Source: Halieaceae bacterium UBA5044 (GTDB taxonomy: Bacteria; Pseudomonadota; Gammaproteobacteria; Pseudomonadales; Halieaceae). From it: a stretch of 64,000 bases of DNA. Below, piece after piece: positions 16,348 to 25,751 of the stretch (position 1 is the first letter of the stretch; every line of letters starts with the position of its first letter). The translations under genes were made by a program, and so were the position numbers. A model generated the notes under the pieces. That model made no database searches. It saw only the letters and a program-made list of their open reading frames with translations, and was not told the origin of the DNA. Location of the stretch: the NCBI GenBank assembly GCA_002416125.1, contig DIBU01000021.1:906-64905 (forward strand). The letters run 5' to 3'.

Positions 16348-18090
16348 CTATACGGCCTCCAGCTGCTCGACGACAAGCTGCAGGCTGCGCCGTCCGCGAA
16401 ACTCGTTCACATCCAGCCGATAGGCGGCGCGCACCCACTGCGCCTCGTCATCCGGCCAGCGCTCGAGATCCACGTTGAAGGCGATGGCGTCGAGCATCTC
16501 ATGCGAGCCGGGCAGGCCGAGAACAAGCTTTAGGTGCTTCCCTGCCACCAACCGTTGCTGCACAAGGCGAAAGCGGCCATCGAACAGGGGCTCCGGGAAA
16601 TGTTGCCCCCAGGGTCCGCCGAGACGCAGGGACTCGGCCAGCGCCAGATCAAAATCAGAGGGCGCGAGTTCGCCGTCCGACTCCAGCACCGCCTCCAGAT
16701 CGAGGTCGCGGCCGTGCCGCTCCACTTCGGCGACGAAGGCTATGGCAAAGGCTGCATAGTGTGCCCGCGGCAGGGTCAGGCCCGCGGCCATCGCATGGCC
16801 GCCGAACCGATTCAGCAGGCCGGGATGCCGCGTTGCCACTGCATCCAGTACATCCCGTACATGAATACCCTGAATGGAGCGCGCAGAACCCTTGAGCTCG
16901 TCGCTGTCGGGGCCGGCGTCGGCGAAGACCACGGTGGGCCGGTGCACACGCTCCTTGACCCGCGACGCCAGAATACCAATCACGCCCTGGTGCCAACCGG
17001 GCTCATACAGCGTGACGCCGGCAGGCACCTCGTCCGTGTCCGAGAGCGGCGCGAGCTGATCCAGCAAGGCCAGCGCTTCCTCCTGCATGCCGTGTTCAAT
17101 ACGGCGCCGCTCTTCGTTGAGGCGCTGCAGCCGGGCGGCGTAGTCCGCGGCGCGCTCGCGCCCGGGTGACAACAGGCATTCGATACCCACCGACATATCA
17201 TCCAGCCGCCCTGCTGCATTCAATCGCGGCCCGACGGTGAAGCCGAGGTCCGACGCGACGGTGGTCGCGGGGTTGCGGCCTGCCACTTCCAACAGGGCAA
17301 TCAGCCCCGGGCGGGCCAGGCAGCGGCGAATACGCTGCAGCCCCGCCGCAACCAGTATCCGGTTGTTGCGATCCAACGGGACAACGTCGGCCACCGTGCC
17401 CAGCGCCACCAGATCGAGGAATTCCGCCAGATTCGGTTCCTGCAGGGCGCGCTGGGCAAACCAGCCGCGGCGGCGCAGCTCAGCGCGCAGCGCGAGCATG
17501 ACATAGAAAATCACCCCCACACCGGCCAGCGCCTTGCTGGCAAAGCCGCAGCCAGGCTGGTTGGGGTTGACGATCACCTCCGCCGCCGGCAGCGTCTCCC
17601 CCGCGAGGTGGTGGTCGGTGACCAGTGTGGCAATTCCCTGCGCGCGCGCGGCGCGTACACCGTCGATACTGGCGATGCCGTTGTCCACGGTGATGATCAG
17701 GTCCGGCTGGCGCCGGGCGGCCAGCGCGACAATTTCCGGCGTCAGTCCGTAGCCGTACTCGAAGCGATTGGGTACCAGGTAATCGACCTCTGCAGCGCCC
17801 ATGGCACGCAATGCGCCCAGCGCCAGTGCGGTGCTGGTTGCACCATCGGCATCGAAGTCACCGATCACCAGCAGGCGCTGCCCGGTGGCCAGGGCATCTG
17901 CCAGCAGGCACGCTGCGGCATCCGCTCCGGTCAGGGTCTCGGGTGGCAGCAAGTCATGCAGGGATAATTGCAGGTCACGGGCGCTGCGCACGCCGCGGTT
18001 GGCATAGACCCGCGCCAGCAGGGGTGGCAGGCCGCCCGCCGCGAGTTCGGGGCTGGGCGCCAGGGCGCGGCGAACTACGCGTCGAATCAC
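16348..18090 (-). CDS. recJ: Single-stranded-DNA-specific exonuclease RecJ
   Basis: A 5'-3' ssDNA exonuclease of recombination and mismatch repair. The 580-residue protein has DHH-family metal motifs (DFDADGATSTALALG, VTDHHLAG), the DHHA1 region (RSIQGIHVRDVLDAV..., GGHAMAAGLTL) and the C-terminal OB-like domain. It starts 11 bases after thrC and precedes prfB by 80 bases, the usual hom-thrC-recJ-prfB order in this group. Confidence 0.96.
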   Translation of the reverse strand: MIRRVVRRALAPSPELAAGGLPPLLARVYANRGVRSARDLQLSLHDLLPPETLTGADAAACLLADALATGQRLLVIGDFDADGATSTALALGALRAMGAAEVDYLVPNRFEYGYGLTPEIVALAARRQPDLIITVDNGIASIDGVRAARAQGIATLVTDHHLAGETLPAAEVIVNPNQPGCGFASKALAGVGVIFYVMLALRAELRRRGWFAQRALQEPNLAEFLDLVALGTVADVVPLDRNNRILVAAGLQRIRRCLARPGLIALLEVAGRNPATTVASDLGFTVGPRLNAAGRLDDMSVGIECLLSPGRERAADYAARLQRLNEERRRIEHGMQEEALALLDQLAPLSDTDEVPAGVTLYEPGWHQGVIGILASRVKERVHRPTVVFADAGPDSDELKGSARSIQGIHVRDVLDAVATRHPGLLNRFGGHAMAAGLTLPRAHYAAFAIAFVAEVERHGRDLDLEAVLESDGELAPSDFDLALAESLRLGGPWGQHFPEPLFDGRFRLVQQRLVAGKHLKLVLGLPGSHEMLDAIAFNVDLERWPDDEAQWVRAAYRLDVNEFRGRRSLQLVVEQLEAV

Positions 18091-18101
18091 TCCGCCGGCG
18101 C

Positions 18102-19499
18102 TCAGGCGCCGAGGTGGTTCGCCATGAAGGCCTGCACGGCGGACAGTTCGCAGGGCAACACTTCAAAGCGCTCTGTACGATCAAACAGATCGGCCAGGTG
18201 CAGGGGCAGCGGTGGCTCACAGCCGACCACGGCACGCTGGATAGCCTGCGGAAACTTCGCCGGGTGCGCCGTTGCCAGGGTCACCACCGGAATGCCGTCG
18301 CCGATACCTGAGGCCAGGGCCGCTTTGACACCAATCGCGCTGTGCGGGTCCAGCAGGTATTCAGACTCCTGCCAGACGGCAGCAATCTGTGCACAGGTTT
18401 CCTCGTCGGGCACGCGGTAACTGGAGAACAGCTGCCGGGCGCGCTGCATCGCGGTGTCGGAGAAATGAATATCGCCCTTGTCGAAGTCACGCATCATGGC
18501 CGCCACCGCGGCGCCATCGCGATCGTAGAGGTCAAAGAGCAGGCGCTCAAAATTGCTGGATACTGTGATATCCATGCTCGGTGAGAGTGTATGCTCCAAC
18601 GACTGGCGGCCATAGGTGGCGGTGGTCATCACCCGGTGCAGAACGTCATTGCGGTTGGTGGCGATAATCAGCTGCGCAACGGGCAGGCCCATCTGGTGCG
18701 CCAGGTAACCGGCGAAAATGTCGCCAAAGTTCCCGGTAGGCACGGAAAACGCCACAGGACGCGCGGGACCACCGAGCGCCAGGGCCGCATAGAAGTAGTA
18801 CACGATCTGCGCCATGATCCGCGCCCAGTTGATCGAGTTGACGGCCACAAGGTGGCGGTCATCCGGCAGGAAGCTGCGGTCACCGAAGCTGGCCTTGACC
18901 ATGGCCTGGCAGTCATCGAAGTTGCCCTGCACGGCGATGTTGTGGATGTTGTCCCCCACAACCGTGGTCATCTGCCGGCGCTGCACCTCCGACACGCGGT
19001 CGTGCGGATGCAGAATGAAGATGTCGATATTTTTGCAGCGCTTGCAGCCCTCAATGGCGGCAGAGCCCGTGTCGCCGGAGGTCGCACCCATGATGACCAC
19101 TTTCTGGTGGCGGCGCTCCAGCACGTAATCCAGCAGGCGCCCCAGCAGCTGCAATGCAAAGTCCTTGAACGCAAGCGTCGGGCCATGGAACAGCTCCAGC
19201 ACCCACTGGTTGTGGCCAATCTGCACCAGCGGCGCAACCGCGCCGTGGCGGAACACCGCATAGGTGTCAGCGATGAGGTCGCGCAGGTCGTCCCGGGGAA
19301 TGCAGTCACCGACGAAGGGTTCGATGATGCGCTGGGCCAGCTGCGGGTAGTCCATACCCGCCATGGCGGCGATCTCCTGCTGGCTGAAGCGGGGCAGGCT
19401 CTCGGGTACGTACAGGCCGCCATCGGACGCCAGGCCGGTCAGCAGGACCTGCTCAAAGTTCAGTGCGGGGGCCTGGCCCCGGGTGCTGATGTACTGCAT
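18102..19499 (-). CDS. thrC: Threonine synthase
   Basis: A PLP enzyme converting O-phosphohomoserine to threonine. The 465-residue protein is of the longer, E. coli-like class (starts MQYISTRG) with the PLP lysine in HGPTLAFKDFALQLL and the phosphate-binding loop in GATSGDTGSAA. It lies 11 bases after hom, so the last steps of threonine synthesis are co-transcribed. Confidence 0.97.
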   Translation of the reverse strand: MQYISTRGQAPALNFEQVLLTGLASDGGLYVPESLPRFSQQEIAAMAGMDYPQLAQRIIEPFVGDCIPRDDLRDLIADTYAVFRHGAVAPLVQIGHNQWVLELFHGPTLAFKDFALQLLGRLLDYVLERRHQKVVIMGATSGDTGSAAIEGCKRCKNIDIFILHPHDRVSEVQRRQMTTVVGDNIHNIAVQGNFDDCQAMVKASFGDRSFLPDDRHLVAVNSINWARIMAQIVYYFYAALALGGPARPVAFSVPTGNFGDIFAGYLAHQMGLPVAQLIIATNRNDVLHRVMTTATYGRQSLEHTLSPSMDITVSSNFERLLFDLYDRDGAAVAAMMRDFDKGDIHFSDTAMQRARQLFSSYRVPDEETCAQIAAVWQESEYLLDPHSAIGVKAALASGIGDGIPVVTLATAHPAKFPQAIQRAVVGCEPPLPLHLADLFDRTERFEVLPCELSAVQAFMANHLGA

Positions 19500-19510
19500 A
19501 TCTGCTCCTG

Positions 19511-20848
19511 TTAGCCGTCCAGCGGCTCAACGCGGATTCTGACGACCTGGCCCTCGATGGTGTCCAGTGCCTCGATTTGCGCAACGGCCGCGTCGACCCG
19601 ACCCTGGGCTGCGCGATTGGTCAGGACGATCAGCGGTACCGTCGTCTGCCCCGGCGCGGGCGCCTTCTGGATCAACGCCTCGATACTGATACCGTGGTCA
19701 CTGAAAATGGTGGCAATACGCGACAGCACGCCGGTGCGATCCTCGGCCTCCATGCGCAGGTACCAGGGTGTCTCCACGTCGGCCATGGGCACAATGGGCA
19801 GATCGCGCAGGGCTTCATTCGAGAACGACAGGGAGGGCACCCGGCTGACCTGGCCTGCGCTCAGGTCCCGAGCCAGGTCAACCAGGTCGGCGACCACTGC
19901 AGATGCGGTGGGTTTGCCACCGGCGCCTGCACCGTAATACAGCGTCGGCCCGACGGCGCTGCCCTCGACCAGCACCGCGTTCTTCACGCCATTCACATTG
20001 GCCAGCAGGCGGTCTTCCGGAATCAGTGTCGGGTGCACACGCAACTCCACACCGCGCGGCCCCTGCTTGGCGATACCCAGATGCTTCACCCGGTACCCCA
20101 GTTCTTCGGCGTAGTCCAGGTCCTGAGGCGTGAGGCGCGTGATGCCCTCGGTGTACACCGAGGCAAACTGCAGGGGAATGCCGAAGGCGATGGATGCCAG
20201 AATCACCAGCTTGTGAGCCGCATCAATCCCTTCCACGTCAAAGGTCGGGTCGGCCTCCGCGTAGCCCAGGGCCTGCGCCTCCGCCAGCACGTCGGCAAAC
20301 TCCCGACGGTGCTCACGCATTTCGCTGAGGATAAAGTTTCCGGTGCCGTTGATGATGCCCGCCAGCCATTCGATATGGTTCCCCGCCAGGCCCTCACGCA
20401 GGGCCTTGATGATCGGGATGCCACCCGCCACCGCCGCCTCATAGCGCACTGCCACATTGTGTTCCGCCGCCAGCGCAAACAACTCATTGCCGTGTTCCGC
20501 AATGAGCGCCTTGTTTGCCGTCACCACGTGCTTGCCGGCGAGGATGGCGGCCTCTACCAGCTCGCGGGCCACGGTGGTGCCACCAATCAGCTCCACCAGC
20601 ACGTCGACCTCGGGGTCTGCCACAACCTCGAAAATGTCCCGGCTGACGCGCACGCCAGCGGTATTGCAGGCCGGGTTGTCGCGGCGTGCACCGATATGCA
20701 CGATGGCCAGCGGTGCCTGTGCCCGTGCCGCAATCGCCTCGGCATTTTCCCGCAGCAGGTTGAACGTCCCGCTGCCCACTGTCCCGAGGCCGCAGAGGCC
20801 AATTCTCACGGGTTGCACCACGTTCTCCCCTGTTGCTTCAGCTGTCAT
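19511..20848 (-). CDS. hom: Homoserine dehydrogenase
   Basis: Reduces aspartate semialdehyde to homoserine. The 445-residue monofunctional enzyme has an N-terminal NAD(P)-binding motif (IGLCGLGTVGSG), the catalytic domain (GIINGTGNFIL, ADPTFDVEGIDAAHKL) and a C-terminal ACT domain (about 360-435, MEAEDRTGVLSRIATIF) for feedback control by threonine. There is no fused aspartokinase. It follows alaC by 3 bases. Confidence 0.97.
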   Translation of the reverse strand: MTAEATGENVVQPVRIGLCGLGTVGSGTFNLLRENAEAIAARAQAPLAIVHIGARRDNPACNTAGVRVSRDIFEVVADPEVDVLVELIGGTTVARELVEAAILAGKHVVTANKALIAEHGNELFALAAEHNVAVRYEAAVAGGIPIIKALREGLAGNHIEWLAGIINGTGNFILSEMREHRREFADVLAEAQALGYAEADPTFDVEGIDAAHKLVILASIAFGIPLQFASVYTEGITRLTPQDLDYAEELGYRVKHLGIAKQGPRGVELRVHPTLIPEDRLLANVNGVKNAVLVEGSAVGPTLYYGAGAGGKPTASAVVADLVDLARDLSAGQVSRVPSLSFSNEALRDLPIVPMADVETPWYLRMEAEDRTGVLSRIATIFSDHGISIEALIQKAPAPGQTTVPLIVLTNRAAQGRVDAAVAQIEALDTIEGQVVRIRVEPLDG

Positions 20849-20851
20849 TGG

Positions 20852-22048
20852 TCACGCTGCTCCCGTGTGGCCATCGGCGCGAAACATACGCTTGATATTG
20901 CGCAGTGCCTGCCGCGTGCGGTGCTCATTCTCGATCAGGCCAAAACGCACGTAGCCCTCTCCGTATTCACCGAAGCCGACACCGGGTGACACCGCCACGT
21001 GGGCCTCCTGCAACAGCTTCTTGCTGAACTCCAGAGACCCCAGTGGCTGGTAGAACTCGGGGATACGCGCCCACACAAACATGGTCGCCCGTGGCGGGGT
21101 AACCGGCCAGCCCAGCGCATTCAGGCCGCTGCACAGCACATCGCGCCGCGCCTTGTACATGGCGTTGATTTCCTGCACACAGGTCTGGTCTCCCTCCAGG
21201 GCCGCGATGGCGGCGACCTGGATGGGCGTGAACATGCCGTAGTCGAGGTAGGACTTCATACGCCCCAGCGCGCCGACCAGCTGCCGGTTGCCACAGCAGA
21301 AGCCCACACGCCAGCCCGGCATGTTGTAGCTCTTGGACATGCTGAAGAACTCCACCGCCACTTCCCTCGCGCCCTCCACCTGCAGGATCGACGGGGCCAC
21401 ATAGCCGTCATAGCAGAGGTCGGCGTAGGCGAGGTCCTGCACTACCCAGATCTGGTGTTCCCGGGCGACGGCGATGACCCGCTCGAAGAACTCCAGTTCC
21501 ACCACCTGGCCGGTGGGGTTGGAGGGAAAACTCAACACCAGCATCTTGGGCCTGGGCCAGCTGTTGCGGATTGCGTTTTCCAGTTCATCGAAGAAGCTGT
21601 TTTCATCACCCATCGGCACATGGCGGATATCTGCGCCCGAAATCACAAAACCGTAGGGGTGAATGGGGTACGCCGGGTTGGGCACCAAAATGGCGTCACC
21701 GGGCCCGGTGGTGGCCAGTGCGAGGTGGGCCAGGCCTTCTTTCGAGCCCAGCGTGACAATCGCCTCGCTGTTCGGATCCAGGGTGACGTTGTAACGCCGC
21801 TGGTACCAGTCGCAGATCGCCTTGCGCAACCGGGGGATGCCCTTGGACTGGGAGTAGCGGTGTGTGTCGCCGCGGCGCGCCGTCTCCACCAGTTTATCGA
21901 CAATGTGCGACGGCGTGGGCTGGTCCGGGTTGCCCATACCGAAGTCGATAATGTCCTGGCCCGCCGCGCGCGCCTGCTGCTTCAGTTCACCAATGATATT
22001 GAATACATAAGGGGGCAGGCGCTGAATGCGCTGAAACTGGTCTTCCAC
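20852..22048 (-). CDS. alaC: Alanine/valine-type aminotransferase AlaC
   Basis: A fold-type I PLP aminotransferase of the AlaC/DapC-like group that makes alanine from pyruvate and glutamate. With GTG 22048 it has 398 residues and begins MEDQFQRIQRLPPYVFNI, aligning with the family start. An ATG at 22123 would add 25 residues of unconserved sequence encoded partly by a run of eight T. The PLP lysine is in FFSMSKSYNMPGWR and the arginine for the substrate carboxylate near YVRFGLIENEHR. It heads the hom-thrC-recJ-prfB-lysS run. Confidence 0.88.
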   Translation of the reverse strand: MEDQFQRIQRLPPYVFNIIGELKQQARAAGQDIIDFGMGNPDQPTPSHIVDKLVETARRGDTHRYSQSKGIPRLRKAICDWYQRRYNVTLDPNSEAIVTLGSKEGLAHLALATTGPGDAILVPNPAYPIHPYGFVISGADIRHVPMGDENSFFDELENAIRNSWPRPKMLVLSFPSNPTGQVVELEFFERVIAVAREHQIWVVQDLAYADLCYDGYVAPSILQVEGAREVAVEFFSMSKSYNMPGWRVGFCCGNRQLVGALGRMKSYLDYGMFTPIQVAAIAALEGDQTCVQEINAMYKARRDVLCSGLNALGWPVTPPRATMFVWARIPEFYQPLGSLEFSKKLLQEAHVAVSPGVGFGEYGEGYVRFGLIENEHRTRQALRNIKRMFRADGHTGAA

Positions 22049-22124
22049 GGCACTGGGACTCGGTTGGGCAAACCCCTGGGGGCTGCAATCTAAAAAAAAG
22101 GTGGCAAACAGTACTGAGTCCATC

Positions 22125-22149
22125 CCGGCCTGTCAACGGAGCAGGCCGG
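22125..22149. other. Strong hairpin between dsbC and alaC
   Basis: Arms CCGGCCTG and CAGGCCGG (8 bp, perfect) enclose a 9-base loop. On the minus strand it follows the dsbC stop and lies upstream of alaC. The nearest T-run (eight T, 22092-22099) begins about 25 bases further, too far for a standard terminator. It may be a weak terminator or a leader structure. Confidence 0.4.
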
Positions 22150-22169
22150 CGAAACGCCGCGTCCGGGCG

Positions 22170-22919
22170 CTATTCCAGACCGAGGGTACCCATCAGCTCA
22201 TCGGCGGGCTGGTAGCCCGGGATCATCTGGCCCGTGGCCGTGATAATGGCAGGCGTGCCGCGTACGCCCATCGACTGCCCGAGCTGGTACTGATCAGCCA
22301 CCGGCGAGCCCTGGCAGACGTTGTCCGCCATCGACTCGCCGTTCTTCAGGCGCGTGAGCACATCGGCCCGATCGTCGGCACACCATGCAGTGGCCAGCTT
22401 GCGGTAACCCTCTGATGCCAGCCCGGAGCGCGGGTAGGCCAGATAGCGCACCTCCACACCGCGCTTGTTCAGTTCCGGCACCTCGCGATGCAGCTTCTGG
22501 CAGTAAAAGCAGGTGACGTCGGTAAAGACGGTGATGTGTGAACGCGTCTCGCCCTGGGCCGGGAAGATGATCATGTCGGCCGGTGACAGCCCGGCCAGTT
22601 GCTCGGCGCGCTGCCCGTCGCGACGTTTCTCCGCCAGGTTGACGTAACCGGCAGGCCCCACCGTAAACAGGTCGCCGACAATGAAGAACTGGCCACTGCG
22701 ATTGGCGTATACCAGCGGGCCGTCTACCAGCTGCACTGCATACATACCATCGATCTCACTGTGCTCAACCGTGCCGACCTTGAGACCGTTGGCGGGACTT
22801 TCGAGCATCTTGCGCAGGGAGTCCACGATCTCCGCGGGCACCGGCTCTGCGGCGCTGACAGAAAAAACGGACCCGGTCAGCACGCAGGCCAGCAGCAGGG
22901 ACAGGACTCGGTTGATCAT
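22170..22919 (-). CDS. dsbC: Thiol:disulfide interchange protein DsbC/DsbG-like
   Basis: A periplasmic disulfide isomerase. The 249-residue precursor starts at the ATG at 22919 (GAGGAA upstream) with a signal peptide cleaved near residue 24. The N-terminal dimerisation domain (about 25-85) is followed by a thioredoxin fold with the active site C137-F-Y-C140, a further Cys pair (C180, C202), and the cis-Pro loop GTPA. E. coli DsbC has CGYC, so Phe in the second position is a variation that could shift redox potential. It lies 92 bases after xerD. Confidence 0.92.
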   Translation of the reverse strand: MINRVLSLLLACVLTGSVFSVSAAEPVPAEIVDSLRKMLESPANGLKVGTVEHSEIDGMYAVQLVDGPLVYANRSGQFFIVGDLFTVGPAGYVNLAEKRRDGQRAEQLAGLSPADMIIFPAQGETRSHITVFTDVTCFYCQKLHREVPELNKRGVEVRYLAYPRSGLASEGYRKLATAWCADDRADVLTRLKNGESMADNVCQGSPVADQYQLGQSMGVRGTPAIITATGQMIPGYQPADELMGTLGLE

Positions 22920-23011
22920 GAATATTCCTCGTTTACGGGCGGACTCGGCCACCGGGATTCGTGTTCTGCGGCAATTTGGAACGCAGGGCATGCGACAAGT
23001 TCCACCGGCCC

Positions 23012-23917
23012 TCAACCCCGCGGGTGGTGGCGCGCGTGCAGCTCCTGCATGCGCTGCCGGGCAACGTGGGTGTAAATCTGGGTTGTCGTCAGGTCGCTGT
23101 GCCCGAGCAGCATCTGCACCACACGCAGGTCCGCGCCGTGGTTCAGCAGGTGCGTGGCAAACGCATGACGCAGCGTATGCGGCGACAGCGGTTTACTGAT
23201 TCCGGCGCGCAGGGCGTAGAGTTTAATACGATACCAGAACGCTTGGCGAGTCATCATGCTGCCGCGGCGGCTGGGAAACACCGCCTCGCTGGGTACGCCC
23301 CTCAACAGTTCCTGCCGGGGACCGGCAAAAAACCGCTGCAACCAGCTGAGCGCCTCCTCCCCCATCGGCACCAGACGTTCCTTGCTGCCCTTGCCGAACA
23401 CGCGTACCACACCCTGGTTCAGGCTCACCTGCACCAGCTGCAGGCCGGTAAGCTCGGACACCCGCAGGCCGCAGGCGTAGAGCAGCTCCAGCATGGCCCT
23501 GTCGCGAAACTCCAGCGCGTCACCCGTATCCGGTGCCGCCAGCAGGCGCTCGACATCCTGCTCGGACAGGGATTTGGGCAGGGGGCGCCCCAGCTGCGGA
23601 CTGTCGATATCGAGTGTCGGGTCTGCGTCAAGCCGCCCTTCACGCAGCAGATAGCGGTAGAAACCACGGACGCAGGACATGAAGCGCGCCGTCGAGCGCG
23701 GGGATTGCCCCTTGCCGAGGCGCGCCGCCAGATAGGCCTGCAGGTCGATGCGGTCCGCCTCCAGCAGTTTCACCCGGCGGCCGGCAAGCCAAAGCTGGTA
23801 GTGTCCCAGGTCGCGACGGTAGGCTTCGAGGGTGTTGCGGCTCAGGCCTTTTTCCATCCACAGGGCATCGATATAGTGCTCGATGATGGGATCTGTGGCG
23901 TCAGTTTGCGAGGGCAT
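23012..23917 (-). CDS. xerD: Site-specific tyrosine recombinase XerD
   Basis: Resolves chromosome dimers at dif together with XerC and FtsK. The 301-residue protein has the N-terminal SAM-like domain (IIEHYIDALWMEKGLSRNTL) and the catalytic domain with Arg in CGLRVSELTGL, HTLRHAFATHLL, GHSDLTTTQIYTHV with the nucleophilic Tyr. The neighbour order xerD-dsbC-hom-thrC matches many gammaproteobacteria, separating it from XerC and from the island integrase. Confidence 0.96.
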   Translation of the reverse strand: MPSQTDATDPIIEHYIDALWMEKGLSRNTLEAYRRDLGHYQLWLAGRRVKLLEADRIDLQAYLAARLGKGQSPRSTARFMSCVRGFYRYLLREGRLDADPTLDIDSPQLGRPLPKSLSEQDVERLLAAPDTGDALEFRDRAMLELLYACGLRVSELTGLQLVQVSLNQGVVRVFGKGSKERLVPMGEEALSWLQRFFAGPRQELLRGVPSEAVFPSRRGSMMTRQAFWYRIKLYALRAGISKPLSPHTLRHAFATHLLNHGADLRVVQMLLGHSDLTTTQIYTHVARQRMQELHARHHPRG

Positions 23918-23973
23918 GGGGAACTAGCCTAGCACCGTTTCAGAGTGCACAGAACTGCGGAAACCGGGCGCAC

Positions 23974-23998
23974 AAAAAAGCGGCCGCAGGGGCCGCTT
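23974..23998 (-). terminator. Rho-independent terminator of the rpsP-rplS operon
   Basis: On the minus strand, AGCGGCC and GGCCGCT form a 7-bp stem followed by TTTTTT, about 20 bases after the rplS stop. Confidence 0.88.
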
Positions 23999-24017
23999 CC
24001 GCTCGCGAGCATAAGTC

Positions 24018-24377
24018 TTACTTGGCTGTGAGCTTTTCCTTGATGCGCGCCGCTTTACCGGACAGCTCGCGGAGGTAGTAGAGCTTGGCCTGACGCACGT
24101 CACCACGGCGCTTGACCGTCACGCTGTCGACCAGCGGGCTGTAGGCCTGGAACGTGCGCTCCACACCCACGCCGTGGGAGATCTTGCGCACGGTGAACGC
24201 CGAGTTCAGGCCGCGGTTACGCTTGGCAATACACACGCCCTCGAACGCCTGCAGGCGCTCGCGGTTGCCTTCCTTGACTTTCACCTGCACCACCACGGTG
24301 TCACCGGGGCTGAACTCGGGCAGATCTTTTTGCATCTGTTCAGCATCAAGCTGAGAGATAATCTTGTTGGTGCTCAT
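24018..24377 (-). CDS. rplS: 50S ribosomal protein L19
   Basis: A 119-residue large-subunit protein at the 30S-50S interface. It matches L19 along its length (PGDTVVVQVKVKEGNRERLQ split across the SH3-like barrel, FTVRKISHGVGVERTFQ, RRGDVRQAKLYYLRELSGKAARIKEK). It is the last gene of rpsP-rimM-trmD-rplS and is followed by a strong terminator. Confidence 0.99.
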   Translation of the reverse strand: MSTNKIISQLDAEQMQKDLPEFSPGDTVVVQVKVKEGNRERLQAFEGVCIAKRNRGLNSAFTVRKISHGVGVERTFQAYSPLVDSVTVKRRGDVRQAKLYYLRELSGKAARIKEKLTAK

Positions 24378-24422
24378 GGTGCGCTCCTGTCATTTAACGT
24401 GCGTAGCTTCACAGCTAGCGTA

Positions 24423-25175
24423 TCAACTCAAATTCCGTTCCTGGCGATACAGTGCCAGCAGTTCCTGTTCCTCGGCCGTCAGGGCCCTGCCCTCCAGCAG
24501 ATCCGGGCGCCGCTCCAGCGTGCGACCCAGCGCCTGCTTGAGGCGCCAGCGGCGGATCTTCTCGTGATCGCCGCTGAGCAATACCTCCGGCACTGCCTGC
24601 TCCCCATACACTTCGGGGCGGGTGTAGTGCGGGCAATCCAGCAAGCCGTCTGCAAAGGAGTCTTCCTGTGCCGACAGCGCGTGCCCCAACACACCCGGCA
24701 GTTGCCGGATCACCGCGTCCATGACCACCATGGCCGCCAACTCACCGCCCGAGAGCACATAATCGCCGATGGAAAGCTCTTCATCGACTTCGCGCTCAAT
24801 CAGGCGCTCATCCACACCTTCGTAGCGGCCTGCCACCAGCACCAGCGCTCTTTCCTGCGCCAGCGTGACCGCCTTGCGGTGATCAAACCTGCGTCCCTGC
24901 GGCGACAGGTAGATCACTCGCGCAGGCTCTGCTGCCTGCTCCCTGGCTGCGCGTATCGCCTGCGCCAGGGGTGCCACCTTCATCACCATGCCGGGACCAC
25001 CGCCAAACGGCCTGTCGTCCACCGTACGGTGGCGGTCGTCAGTGAAGTCCCGGGGGTTGCTGTGGCTGAGCCCCACCAGCCCCTGCTGCACCGCGCGCCC
25101 GGTAATACCGTGCTCGCTGACCGCGCTGAACATTTCCGGGAACAGGCTCACCAAAGCAATGTGCATGTGCGCCAT
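24423..25175 (-). CDS. trmD: tRNA (guanine-N1)-methyltransferase
   Basis: Methylates G37 of tRNAs that read CNN and other G36 codons, using SAM. The 250-residue SPOUT enzyme shows the trefoil-knot motifs (LVAGRYEGVDERLIE, ELSIGDYVLSGGELAAM) and the catalytic Asp region (SHSNPRDFTDDRHRTVDD). The start may be MAHMH or the internal MHIALVSLFPEMF. Confidence 0.98.
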   Translation of the reverse strand: MAHMHIALVSLFPEMFSAVSEHGITGRAVQQGLVGLSHSNPRDFTDDRHRTVDDRPFGGGPGMVMKVAPLAQAIRAAREQAAEPARVIYLSPQGRRFDHRKAVTLAQERALVLVAGRYEGVDERLIEREVDEELSIGDYVLSGGELAAMVVMDAVIRQLPGVLGHALSAQEDSFADGLLDCPHYTRPEVYGEQAVPEVLLSGDHEKIRRWRLKQALGRTLERRPDLLEGRALTAEEQELLALYRQERNLS

Positions 25176-25195
25176 CCGCCCCCTGTGAACCGCTC

Positions 25196-25735
25196 CTAGT
25201 CTTCCGGGAACCAGTCCACATCTATCCGTCCCGACTCTACGTCAACCTGCCGCACGGTGGTGCCGGGCAGCCAGGGAATGAGCCGTTCCCGCTGGTCAAT
25301 GCTGCCCTCACAGGGCTTCACCACCAGCACGTCATTCGCTCCGGTCTCGATCAGGTAATCGACTGCGCCGAGCAGCACCTGACCGTTGTCCGTGTGACAC
25401 CACACCTGCAAACCCTGCAGCTGGTGCCAGTAATAATCGCCCTCTTCCAGTTCCGGCAGGGCATCACTGTCGACGCTGACCTCCAGGCCCTGGAATGTCT
25501 CGGCAAGGTCGCGGTCATCGACACCGCGGATGTGGGCTACCAGCCCCTTGCCCTGCCTGCGCCCCTGATCAAACTCGATGGCTTCATAACCACCGCGGCG
25601 CTGCACTTTCACACCCTTGAACTCGAGGAAGTTCTCCATCGGTTCGGTGAATGAATGAATCCGCACCCAGCCCTTGATCCCGTAGCAGCCCGTGATGCGG
25701 CCGATGACGAGGCGTTCCCTGGCGGCTTCATTCAT
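25196..25735 (-). CDS. rimM: Ribosome maturation factor RimM
   Basis: Assists maturation of the 30S head with S19. The 179-residue protein has the N-terminal RimM barrel (VIGRITGCYGIKGWVRIHSFTE) and the C-terminal PRC-barrel (GDYYWHQLQGLQVW, GAVDYLIETGANDVLVV, LIPWLPG). It lies between rpsP (16-base gap) and trmD. Confidence 0.97.
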   Translation of the reverse strand: MNEAARERLVIGRITGCYGIKGWVRIHSFTEPMENFLEFKGVKVQRRGGYEAIEFDQGRRQGKGLVAHIRGVDDRDLAETFQGLEVSVDSDALPELEEGDYYWHQLQGLQVWCHTDNGQVLLGAVDYLIETGANDVLVVKPCEGSIDQRERLIPWLPGTTVRQVDVESGRIDVDWFPED

Positions 25736-25751
25736 CCCGGGTGGCGCTGTC

